Source: Actinomycetes bacterium
GTDB lineage: Bacteria; Actinomycetota; Thermoleophilia; BMS3ABIN01
Direction of reading: 5' to 3'
DNA length: 15,187 bases
Assembly: GCA_021790075.1 (NCBI GenBank)
Contig: JAJYIN010000025.1
Span: 1 to 15,187 of the forward strand
Shown here in pieces: positions 1 through 5,427 of the stretch. Positions within the stretch are counted from its first letter, which is position 1; every line of letters starts with the position of its first letter. A program made the position numbers and the translations under genes. Below the pieces are notes generated by a model that made no database searches, was not told where the DNA came from, and worked only from the letters and a program-made list of their open reading frames with translations.

Positions 1-1
1 C

Positions 2-436
2 TGCCGCCGGCTGGGCAAAGGCATCTTCGTGCTGGTAAAGACGTCCAATCCCGGCTCGGCCGAGCTGCAGGACCTTAAGGTCGCTGGCGGCCGCAGGTTG
101 TATGAGCACCTGGCGGAGATGGTCGCTGGCTGGGGTATGGACCTGGTTGGCGAGTCGGGATACAGTAGTGTCGGCGCGGTGGTGGGAGCCACGCATCGGG
201 AAGCGCTGCCCCGGATCCGCGAACTGCTGCCCCGGTCGATCTTCCTGTTGCCGGGGTATGGCGCCCAGGGCGCGGCCGCGGCCGATTTGGCCCCGGCGTT
301 CGACGAGCAGGGGCAGGGTGCGATTGTCACGGCTTCACGTAGTATAATCTACGCTGAAAAAGATGGCGCCTGCGGCGCCGCTGCCGCAGATGCGGCCCGG
401 AGGATGCAGGCTGAGCTCTGGGAAGCCAGCCACTGA
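2..436 (+). CDS. pyrF: Orotidine-5'-phosphate decarboxylase, class 2, C-terminal part
   Basis: Converts OMP to UMP in the last step of de novo pyrimidine synthesis, in the cytosol. The reading frame is open from the first full codon at base 2, so the gene enters from the left and its N-terminal half, including the DxKRxD active-site region, lies outside the window. Visible class-2 hallmarks are the GIFVLVKTSNPGS strand at the left edge, followed by LQD, and the phosphate-binding LPGYGAQGA loop near base 255. The C-terminal run ASRSIIYA is also typical. An internal GTG at 29 could be mistaken for a start, but the homologous strand clearly begins upstream of it. The stop is 12 bp before the LysM gene, so the two are probably co-transcribed. 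The family assignment is firm. Class-2 enzymes occur in actinobacteria, Chloroflexi and some proteobacteria. Confidence 0.93.
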   Translation, partial: CRRLGKGIFVLVKTSNPGSAELQDLKVAGGRRLYEHLAEMVAGWGMDLVGESGYSSVGAVVGATHREALPRIRELLPRSIFLLPGYGAQGAAAADLAPAFDEQGQGAIVTASRSIIYAEKDGACGAAAADAARRMQAELWEASH

Positions 437-448
437 GAAGCGAGTTAT

Positions 449-829
449 ATGGAATCTGAAGCGATATTCCTGCGCGGGTTGGCTGTGGTCGCCCTGGTGG
501 CGGCGCTGGCGGCAACGGTTTTCATCTCCGTCAGCTCCGGCCTCATCGGCGGCTCCGGCTCTCAGGGCATAGATTCCTCCGCCCAGGCAGCGCCGGCCGC
601 CGCCCAGGCTGGCGGCCAGGCAAACAGCCAGGCGGACGCGAACGCCGCCGGCGGCCGGCAACAGAACGGTGCCACTACCACCTCCGGGCAGACCTATACG
701 GTGCAGGACGGCGACAGCTTTTATAGCATCGCCCGTAAATACAACACCACTATCTCTGAAATCCAGAAGCGCAATCCGAATGTCGATCCGCAGAATCTGC
801 ATTCGGGACTGACCTTGAATGTGCCTTAA
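449..829 (+). CDS. Membrane-anchored LysM-domain protein
   Basis: A 126-residue protein with three parts. An uncleaved-looking hydrophobic anchor spans about residues 8-30. A low-complexity Ala/Gln/Gly/Ser linker spans about 35-80. A single LysM module at the C-terminus (about 82-126) starts YTVQDGDSFYSIARKYNTT and ends with the LHSGLTLNVP strand. LysM modules bind N-acetylglucosamine-containing glycans, so a peptidoglycan-binding role outside the membrane is likely. No catalytic domain is present. The ATG start has a modest GAAG ribosome site 8 nt upstream and lies 12 bp after pyrF. The D,D-carboxypeptidase gene follows, which supports a cell-wall context. It may be a scaffold or an envelope-localising factor; no specific function can be assigned. 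Confidence 0.85.
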   Translation: MESEAIFLRGLAVVALVAALAATVFISVSSGLIGGSGSQGIDSSAQAAPAAAQAGGQANSQADANAAGGRQQNGATTTSGQTYTVQDGDSFYSIARKYNTTISEIQKRNPNVDPQNLHSGLTLNVP

Positions 830-830
830 A

Positions 831-875
831 GGAGTGGAACCAGCCGCCAGAAAAAGGCGGCGGGCCCTGAAATAT
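831..875 (+). promoter_or_regulatory. Ribosome-site / hairpin arrangement before dacF start
   Basis: The only good Shine-Dalgarno sequence, AAAGGAG (828-834), overlaps the LysM stop and lies about 40 nt before the TTG start at 875. Between them is a small hairpin: GCCGCC (843-848) pairs with GGCGGC (856-861) around an A-rich loop, extendable to 840-864 across one mismatch. Folding would shorten the effective distance to about 15 nt. The pairing is read directly from the sequence; a role in translation is inference. Confidence 0.3.
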
Positions 876-2077
876 TGCTTAACCCGACGAGAAAGCCGCA
901 AGCTTATCTGATCGTCTGCCTCCTGTTCCTGGCAGCGGTTTCCCTGGTGACGGCAGGCTTTGCCCCGCCGGCTGCCGCCCAGGAAGCGCCGGCCCCTCCC
1001 GCTATCGCCGCCAAGGGCGCCATGATGGTCAATGCCGATGACGGCCAGGTTCTTTACAGCCTTAACCCCGAACAGGAACTGCCCATGGCCAGCACCACCA
1101 AGATGATGACGGCGCTGATCGTCATCGAGGACTGCAAGAATCTGGATGCGCCGGTGACGGCCAGCGAGCGGGCGGCGACGATCGGCGAGTCTTCCATCTA
1201 CCTGCAGGCTGGCGAGACTTTGACGGTGCGGCAGATGCTCAACGGCATGCTCATCCCCAGCGGCAACGACGCCGCCATCGCCCTGGCCGAGTTCGACGCC
1301 GGCAGCGTCGAGGCGTTCGTCGACAAGATGAACAAGCGGGCCCAGGAACTCGGTATGACGCATACGCACTACGTCAATCCGCACGGGCTGGACGCCGACG
1401 GCCACTACACCTGCGCCGCCGATTACATCAAGCTGGCCGAGGAGCTGATGAAGCATCCGGAGATCAGGGAGATCGTCAGCCGCAGCGAATATCATATTCC
1501 CCAGGGGAGCAATCCCGAGGGGCGCGACCTCATCAACAACAACCACCTGATGGCGAAATATCCCTTCATCAACGGCATCAAGACCGGCTATACCGACAAT
1601 GCCGGCCAGTGCATCATCATCTCCGCCAACAAGAACGGCGAGCACCTGATCCTGTCCTACCTGGGCGGCCCTTCCCTGGCGCAGCGGGACCAGGACGTCA
1701 TGAACCTGCTGGGTTACGGGTTTGACAGTTACCAGCAGCGGACAGTTATTAAGGCGGGAGAAGAGTACGGCAGCATCGACGTGCCCTATCAGTGGGGCCG
1801 CAAGCTCTCCCTGGCCGCCGACACCGACCTGGCCAGGCAGGTGTACGTGAAAGACCAGGTGGAGACCCGGCTGGTGCTTCCCGATGATCTGAGCCTGCCG
1901 ATACACAAGGGCGACAAGGTCGGACTGGTAGAAGCGTACGACGGCGACAAGATGCTGGGCAGCACTTATCTGGTGGCGACGGAAGATGTGGGCTCGCCGG
2001 GATTCTTTGGCCGCGTTTCATATTATTTGTCATCGTTCGCGCATGCCCTGACAGGTTTCGCCGGACATCTGTTGTGA
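875..2077 (+). CDS. dacF: D-alanyl-D-alanine carboxypeptidase (peptidase S11, DacF/PBP5 type)
   Basis: Low-molecular-weight penicillin-binding protein that trims the terminal D-Ala from peptidoglycan stem pentapeptides outside the membrane. It is 400 aa, normal for the family. All three serine-enzyme motifs are present: SxxK at S73-T-T-K76, SxN at S129-G-N131 and KTG at K236-T-G238. Residues about 8-36 form a signal peptide (basic RK, long hydrophobic core, PPAAAQ cleavage region). A PBP5-type C-terminal beta domain spans about 275-360, and the amphipathic/hydrophobic tail (from about 374) suits membrane attachment. The start is TTG, chosen because it precedes the basic n-region; no alternative in-frame start keeps the signal peptide. 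It lies 45 bp after the LysM gene and is probably co-transcribed. DacF versus DacA/DacB naming is a subfamily guess. Confidence 0.92.
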   Translation: MLNPTRKPQAYLIVCLLFLAAVSLVTAGFAPPAAAQEAPAPPAIAAKGAMMVNADDGQVLYSLNPEQELPMASTTKMMTALIVIEDCKNLDAPVTASERAATIGESSIYLQAGETLTVRQMLNGMLIPSGNDAAIALAEFDAGSVEAFVDKMNKRAQELGMTHTHYVNPHGLDADGHYTCAADYIKLAEELMKHPEIREIVSRSEYHIPQGSNPEGRDLINNNHLMAKYPFINGIKTGYTDNAGQCIIISANKNGEHLILSYLGGPSLAQRDQDVMNLLGYGFDSYQQRTVIKAGEEYGSIDVPYQWGRKLSLAADTDLARQVYVKDQVETRLVLPDDLSLPIHKGDKVGLVEAYDGDKMLGSTYLVATEDVGSPGFFGRVSYYLSSFAHALTGFAGHLL

Positions 2078-2086
2078 TTTGAATTC

Positions 2087-2163
2087 TCAGGGGGCCGCCC
2101 GCCGGCGCCGGCGGGATGCCGCCCGATCCCCGGGCTGGAACGGGGCCCTGACCAATCGGGAGG
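2087..2163 (+). repeat. Structured GC-rich leader with 18-bp perfect palindrome
   Basis: The 96-bp gap between dacF and the kinase gene contains a perfect 18-bp palindrome, CCCGCCGGCGCCGGCGGG, at 2098-2115. Two further pairings compete. TCAGGG (2087-2092) can pair with CCCTGA (2146-2151). Alternatively, CCCGAT (2122-2127) can pair with ATCGGG (2155-2160), which would bury half of the kinase Shine-Dalgarno GGGAGG (2158-2163). A third short hairpin, CCCCG/CGGGG (2128-2132/2141-2145), fits with either. There is no T-run, so it is not an ordinary terminator. The pairings are seen directly; a regulatory function is inference, and chance pairing is easy in such GC-rich DNA. Confidence 0.4.
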
Positions 2164-2173
2164 TTTCTTTCGG

Positions 2174-3118
2174 ATGATCGTGACTGTGACTGTCAACGCC
2201 GCGCTGGACCGCACCCTGACGGTGCCGAATTTTCAGGCGGGCTTCCGGCACCGCGCCAGCGAGAGCCTGACCCTTCCCGGCGGCAAGGGCGTCAACATCG
2301 CCCGCGCCCTCAAGGCGCTGGGGCAGCCGGTGATCGCCACCGGACTGGCCGGAGGCAAGACCGGCACCCGCATCGTGGAGGATCTCACTGCCGAGGGCAT
2401 CCTCAACGATTTCGTCCGCATCCGGGAGGAATCGCGGACGTCGACCGCCATCATCGATCCCACCAGCAACCTGCAAACAGAAGTGAACGAATACGGTCCC
2501 GTGGTCAGCGCCCGGGAACTGCACGCCTTCATGGAGAAGTTCGCCTACATCGCCAAGGGGGCCGACGTGGTCATCCTGGCCGGGTCGCTGCCCCGCAAGG
2601 TGAAGGATTCCTTTTACCGCGACCTGATCACGGCGCTCAATTCCACCGAAGCGCTGGTAGTGCTGGACGCCGCCGGCGAGTCGCTGCGCCTGGCCATCAA
2701 GGCCGGCCCGGGGCTGGTTTCCCCTAACGCCTTCGAGGCGGAGGCGCTCATCGGCCACGAGTTCGGCGACGACGATGATTTCCGTCAGGCCACCCTGCAA
2801 CTCAACCGGCTGGGGGCTGGTTCGGGCATCATCCATCATTCCGCCGGCTGCTATGCCTATCTGGAAGACGGCGGCCACGCTGCTTACTATAAAGTGCAGA
2901 TACCGCCGCTGGACCCGATCAGCACCGTCGGTTCCGGTGACGCCTTCCTGGCCGGTTACGTTTCCGCCGGGCTGTCCGGCAAGAGCCCCGGCGACTGCCT
3001 CCGCTACGGGGTTGCCTGCGGCGCCGCCAATACGCAGAAATACGGCGCCGGCGTCTTCGATCCGCACGAGGTCAAGCGCCTGCTGTCGAAGACCAAGGTT
3101 GAGGAACGGGAGGCGTGA
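2174..3118 (+). CDS. PfkB-family carbohydrate kinase (1-phosphofructokinase/LacC-like)
   Basis: A 314-aa ribokinase-fold kinase of the hexose-phosphate branch (FruK, LacC, PfkB), which phosphorylates a sugar phosphate with ATP in the cytosol. The N-terminus MIVTVTVNAALD and the substrate loop GGKGVNIARAL (G36-G37-K38-G39) are typical of this branch. The C-terminal PfkB signature TVGSGDAFLAG carries the catalytic base D256 in the G253-S-G-D256 anion hole. The SPNAFEAEALIG segment (183-194) matches the family's usual KPN-E-E-L-G segment. The stretch before the nucleotide loop is odd: IIHHSAGCYAYL (219-230) stands where relatives usually have a VSLGxxGA pattern. The ATG start has GGGAGG 10 nt upstream. 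No PTS or other sugar gene is nearby, so the substrate (fructose-1-P, fructose-6-P or tagatose-6-P) cannot be decided. Confidence 0.88.
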   Translation: MIVTVTVNAALDRTLTVPNFQAGFRHRASESLTLPGGKGVNIARALKALGQPVIATGLAGGKTGTRIVEDLTAEGILNDFVRIREESRTSTAIIDPTSNLQTEVNEYGPVVSARELHAFMEKFAYIAKGADVVILAGSLPRKVKDSFYRDLITALNSTEALVVLDAAGESLRLAIKAGPGLVSPNAFEAEALIGHEFGDDDDFRQATLQLNRLGAGSGIIHHSAGCYAYLEDGGHAAYYKVQIPPLDPISTVGSGDAFLAGYVSAGLSGKSPGDCLRYGVACGAANTQKYGAGVFDPHEVKRLLSKTKVEEREA

Positions 3119-3181
3119 AGCCGGATCGCTTCCGGCCGCCCCCAATATCCTCCCCAATATCCCGGGCAATAAAAGGGCAAT

Positions 3182-3212
3182 AAAAAAGGAAGCTGACCAG
3201 GCTTCCTTTTTT
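3182..3212 (+). terminator. Intrinsic terminator after the kinase gene
   Basis: A perfect 12-bp stem, AAAAAAGGAAGC (3182-3193) with GCTTCCTTTTTT (3201-3212), encloses a 7-nt loop and ends in six T. The matching A-run on the other arm makes it usable on both strands. It ends the pyrF-LysM-dacF-kinase unit and isolates it from the glycosyltransferase. Confidence 0.92.
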
Positions 3213-3278
3213 ATGAGGATGAAGGGATGAAATCCATTCGGAAGATATAAACTTTAATCGGCATCTTTCGCGGCGGAC

Positions 3279-3308
3279 TTGACCCAGGTTCCCGGGAAAA
3301 TTTAGAAA
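3279..3308 (+). promoter_or_regulatory. Candidate promoter P1 for the glycosyltransferase
   Basis: A -35-like TTGACC (3279-3284, 5/6 to the sigma-70-type consensus) is followed after 18 bp by TAGAAA (3303-3308, 4/6). The palindrome TTCCCGGGAA (3289-3298) sits in the spacer and could be an operator. This is sequence resemblance only. Confidence 0.35.
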
Positions 3309-3328
3309 AGCAACCACTTCACTCATGC

Positions 3329-3357
3329 TTGTTGAGTTTGGCGGCTCTGAATATACT
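3329..3357 (+). promoter_or_regulatory. Candidate promoter P2 for the glycosyltransferase
   Basis: TTGTTG (3329-3334), a 17-bp spacer and TATACT (3352-3357, 5/6) resemble a housekeeping promoter. The predicted start near 3364 would give a leader of about 95 nt before TTG 3460. Confidence 0.45.
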
Positions 3358-3459
3358 TATCTGGCAAGCGGTCTGAAATGCCGGCGTTTCTTTTCCACGG
3401 AGCGGGTATCTCATTCCCAACGCCGTTCCGTAACCGTCCTGATGACACTAGGGGAGTAG

Positions 3460-4701
3460 TTGACCAAAGTCGTTTTCGTATCTTCTCACCTGAAAGCCCG
3501 GGACGGGGTGTCCGTGGAGGCCGAGAAATGGATCGGCGTGCTGGAAAGATGGGGTTACGAGGTTCACCGGGTGGCGGGCTTCATTCCCGGGGCGGGCGTC
3601 AACGACCACATCATCCCGGAGCTCAATTTCCGCGACCCTGTCATCGAGTCTTTTACCACGAGCGCTTTTTCCACGAGGCGGGAAGAAGCGGAGGTCGAGC
3701 GGGAACTCGGCAGTCTCACCGGGCTGATCGGGGAGCAGCTGGCGCCTGTGCTGGACGGCATTGCTCCCGACCTCATGGTCGTGGAGAACCTTTTTTCCCT
3801 GCCGGTAAATATGCCTCTCACCCTGGCGCTCTGCCGGTATGTGGAAGAGCGGGAACCCCCCGTGGCCGCCGTCCACCATGTTTTCTACTGGCAGAGTCCG
3901 GCCTTTTCCTCGTATTGCGTGTTTGACGACCTTCTGGTCAGCCACTTCCCGCCGTCGCTTCCTCGCGTGCGCCATGTCACCATCAGCCAGGCGAGCCGCG
4001 AGGAGTTGTATCAAAAAACTGCAGTTACCTCAAATTGTCTTTACTACTGTTTTGACTTTGACAACGTTCGGGGGCAGGATGGATTCAACGCGGGACTGCG
4101 GCGGGACCTGGGAGTCGGAGAGAGCGAAGCCATGTTTCTGCAACCTCCGTGCACGATTGGTAAGGAAGGGACCAAGCAGTCGGTCAAGTTCACGAGAGAG
4201 TTTGCGGCCGCGGCCGGCAGGCGCTCGCATCTGGTGGTCACCGGCTGTGGGGAAGGGGACCGGGAGAAAATCGATCATCTCCGCCGGGCCGCCGGCGTCA
4301 GCGTCATTCACGTCCCCGGCTGGCTGGGGAGGAAGCGGGATGAGCCGGGGATGGGCTTTCCTTATGACATCCACGACGCTTACGCCCGTTGCGATATGGT
4401 CACCTTTCCCAGTATGAAGGAAGGGTTTGGCCATCCCATCATGGAGTCGGTGCTTCACAAGAAGCCGCTCCTGACGTCGAATTACCCGCTCCTGGAAGAG
4501 CTGCGCGGGTTCGGCTTCCAGTTTCTGCCGATGGACCGCCAGGCGGCGGCCCGGACCGTCAAATTGCTGGACCACCCGCAGTTGATGGATGAGATGACTG
4601 GCCGGAATTTCGAGATTGGCAGGCGGTATTTTTCACTTGAAGCGCTCGAGGAAGAGCTGGAAGGGCTGCTGTCGGGGCTGATCGGCTCTCCGGTGAAGTA
4701 A
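3460..4701 (+). CDS. GT-B fold glycosyltransferase (group 1/GT4-like)
   Basis: A 413-aa cytosolic or membrane-peripheral glycosyltransferase that would move a sugar from a nucleotide-sugar donor to an unknown acceptor. The N-terminal Rossmann half begins TKVVFVSSHLKARDGVS with the usual glycine/Asp loop. The C-terminal half begins near residue 224 (MFLQPPCTIGKEGTKQSVKF). It contains the donor-site EX7E motif at E321-GFGHPIM-E329, preceded by DMVTFPS. TTG 3460 is the only possible start, because an in-frame TAG (3457-3459) lies directly upstream. GGGGAG (3451-3456) ends only 3 nt before it, unusually close. The gene stands alone between a terminator and convergent genes, with apparent promoters of its own. 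Codons 185-210 fall in a locally AT-richer stretch. The lack of polysaccharide-cluster neighbours argues against a capsule locus; compatible-solute or glycolipid synthesis is possible but not shown. Confidence 0.85.
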   Translation: MTKVVFVSSHLKARDGVSVEAEKWIGVLERWGYEVHRVAGFIPGAGVNDHIIPELNFRDPVIESFTTSAFSTRREEAEVERELGSLTGLIGEQLAPVLDGIAPDLMVVENLFSLPVNMPLTLALCRYVEEREPPVAAVHHVFYWQSPAFSSYCVFDDLLVSHFPPSLPRVRHVTISQASREELYQKTAVTSNCLYYCFDFDNVRGQDGFNAGLRRDLGVGESEAMFLQPPCTIGKEGTKQSVKFTREFAAAAGRRSHLVVTGCGEGDREKIDHLRRAAGVSVIHVPGWLGRKRDEPGMGFPYDIHDAYARCDMVTFPSMKEGFGHPIMESVLHKKPLLTSNYPLLEELRGFGFQFLPMDRQAAARTVKLLDHPQLMDEMTGRNFEIGRRYFSLEALEEELEGLLSGLIGSPVK

Positions 4702-4703
4702 GC

Positions 4704-4753
4704 CGGCGCTTTGACGCCGTGAATATGTCCCGGCAGCCCCCTGGGCGTCCGGG
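4704..4753. terminator. Two small hairpins between convergent genes
   Basis: The 58-bp gap between the glycosyltransferase and the minus-strand gene holds CGGCG/CGCCG (4704-4708 with 4715-4719). A second hairpin pairs CCCGG/CCGGG (4729-4733 with 4749-4753) and GCCC/GGGC inside it. Neither has a T-run on either strand. They may act as weak bidirectional stops; without T-runs the call is tentative. Confidence 0.3.
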
Positions 4754-4759
4754 GAGCCG

Positions 4760-5065
4760 TCAGTCCGCCATTCTGCCGGCGCCCCCGGCCGAGCCGTACC
4801 ACTGCGTGCCGGCTTTGTAAATGAGGGCCGCCAGCGCCCGCAGCTCCGTCTCGTCATTGGCGGGCACGAAACCGCCATCGACGTAATCCCCCGTCTTCTC
4901 CAGCCACCATTCCCACATGAGTCCGTACTTGTCCTCCTGGTTGTTAACGTCCACATGCAGGCGGTATTTCTCGCCGTTTGCCGTAAAGAGCAGCAGGGGG
5001 GCCGGGCTGTCCCCGTACGGCTCCACCTTTTGCAGGTAATCGAAAATCTCGCCTTCGGTAAGCAT
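4760..5065 (-). CDS. Hypothetical small acidic protein
   Basis: I do not recognise this 101-aa protein. It is soluble, with no signal peptide or membrane segment, and rich in acidic and aromatic residues. It has a Trp-rich core (GLMWEWWLEKTGDYVDGGF, about residues 49-67) and ends in a Gly/Ala tail. The alternation of short hydrophobic strands (PLLLFTANGEKYRLHVDV) with a later helix (ETELRALAALIYKAG) suggests a small alpha/beta fold. The ATG start at 5065 has GGGAG about 9-10 nt upstream. Codon use is GC-rich like its neighbours, which supports real coding. It lies 16 bp downstream of the small membrane-protein gene on the same strand, so the two probably share a transcript and may work together. 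The YRLHVDVNNQ...W pattern hints at a small immunity or SMI1-like protein, but I would not annotate it so. Confidence 0.6.
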   Translation of the reverse strand: MLTEGEIFDYLQKVEPYGDSPAPLLLFTANGEKYRLHVDVNNQEDKYGLMWEWWLEKTGDYVDGGFVPANDETELRALAALIYKAGTQWYGSAGGAGRMAD

Positions 5066-5081
5066 TATCCGGTGCTCCCGT

Positions 5082-5270
5082 TCATTTCTTGAGGTTGATG
5101 GCGGCCGCCAGGCCGATCGCGGCCATCAGGCCGCTGTATCCGTGGTAACCTGAGAACCACAGGGAGATGGCCGTGATAAAACAGCCAATGGTTATGATAA
5201 GGTAGGCTGGCCGGGGCAAATCCGGGCGCTCCTTCGCGGTTGCTGGTTTCTTCCCTCGAGTTTGCATCAT
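5082..5270 (-). CDS. Small two-helix membrane protein, start uncertain
   Basis: A protein of 62 aa from ATG 5270, or 45 aa from TTG 5219, with two hydrophobic segments (about residues 22-41 and 46-60 of the long form) separated by a short GYHGYSG turn, ending in KK. The shorter start looks better. On the minus strand AAGGAG lies 9 nt before TTG 5219-5217, whereas ATG 5270 has no ribosome site and abuts a TATAAT hexamer. The N-terminal 17 residues of the long form are very basic and may not be translated. It is the first gene of a two-gene minus-strand unit with the acidic hypothetical protein. No family is recognised, and the function is unknown. Confidence 0.55.
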   Translation of the reverse strand: MMQTRGKKPATAKERPDLPRPAYLIITIGCFITAISLWFSGYHGYSGLMAAIGLAAAINLKK

Positions 5271-5276
5271 ATTATA
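5271..5276 (-). promoter_or_regulatory. Consensus -10 box abutting the minus-strand start
   Basis: On the minus strand TATAAT (5276 to 5271) matches the -10 consensus exactly and is immediately followed by ATGATG. No convincing -35 lies 16-18 bp upstream. Transcription from it would begin at about 5264-5267, at or inside the first codons. That favours the internal TTG 5219 as the translated start, or else a leaderless message. Confidence 0.45.
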
Positions 5277-5291
5277 CTTGGATTTGGACCG

Positions 5292-5367
5292 TTAAGAATC
5301 TATCTCAAAAGACATGTCCTGCTGCGGCCTCGCAACGGACAGCCTTTTAAGATAGATTCTAATTTTT
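5292..5367 (+). terminator. Long stem-loop with T-run between divergent genes
   Basis: A single long hairpin. The outer arms AGAATCTATCT (5295-5305) and AGATAGATTCT (5350-5360) pair perfectly over 11 bp, extendable by TT/AA (5292-5293/5361-5362) across one bulged A. Inward, AAAAG pairs with CTTTT (5307-5311/5344-5348), TGTCC with GGACA (5315-5319/5337-5341) and TGCG with CGCA (5323-5326/5331-5334), leaving a GCCT tetraloop. TTTTT (5363-5367) follows on the plus strand only. It could be a plus-strand terminator protecting plsX from read-through, a small structured RNA, or a protein-binding site. The arm sequence is AT-rich, unlike the surrounding DNA. Confidence 0.6.
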
Positions 5368-5427
5368 AGCAGCCAGAACGCTGGATTTTAAACCAACGCA
5401 CCGGCCAGACTTTCGATTGGACAAGTT

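Larger units (their letters stand above)
3213..3459 (+). other. Intergenic region upstream of the glycosyltransferase
   Basis: Together with the terminator and the short spacer before it, this makes a 341-bp gap (3119-3459) without a convincing gene. It is visibly less GC-rich than its surroundings. It holds two candidate promoters (3279-3308 and 3329-3357). A 10-bp palindrome, TTCCCGGGAA (3289-3298), lies in the spacer of the first. A 44-codon open frame from ATG 3325 ends at TAG 3457-3459, directly against the TTG start of the glycosyltransferase. That frame lacks a ribosome site and overlaps the second promoter, so I do not call it a gene. No riboswitch or tRNA fold was recognised. Confidence 0.6.

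Noticed and set aside
335..1906. Long minus-strand open frame opposite the LysM and dacF genes
   Set aside because: It mirrors strong plus-strand coding with clear SxxK, SxN and KTG motifs. The product is low-complexity, has no recognisable domain, and is a by-product of GC-rich codon use.
2087..3169. Minus-strand open frame of about 360 codons opposite the kinase gene
   Set aside because: It is a shadow of the PfkB-family gene with no ribosome site or family motif, and it would run across the structured leader.
3325..3459. 44-codon frame ending at the glycosyltransferase start
   Set aside because: It has no ribosome site and overlaps candidate promoter P2. It is kept only as an observation about the TAG-TTG junction.
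3378..3926. Plus-strand frame overlapping the glycosyltransferase start
   Set aside because: It is Arg/Gly/Pro-rich and out of frame with the conserved glycosyltransferase, with no support of its own.
5292..5362. Miniature inverted-repeat transposable element
   Set aside because: No target-site duplication flanks the arms and the sequence is almost all stem. It cannot be excluded without a genome-wide copy search, so it is not called mobile.
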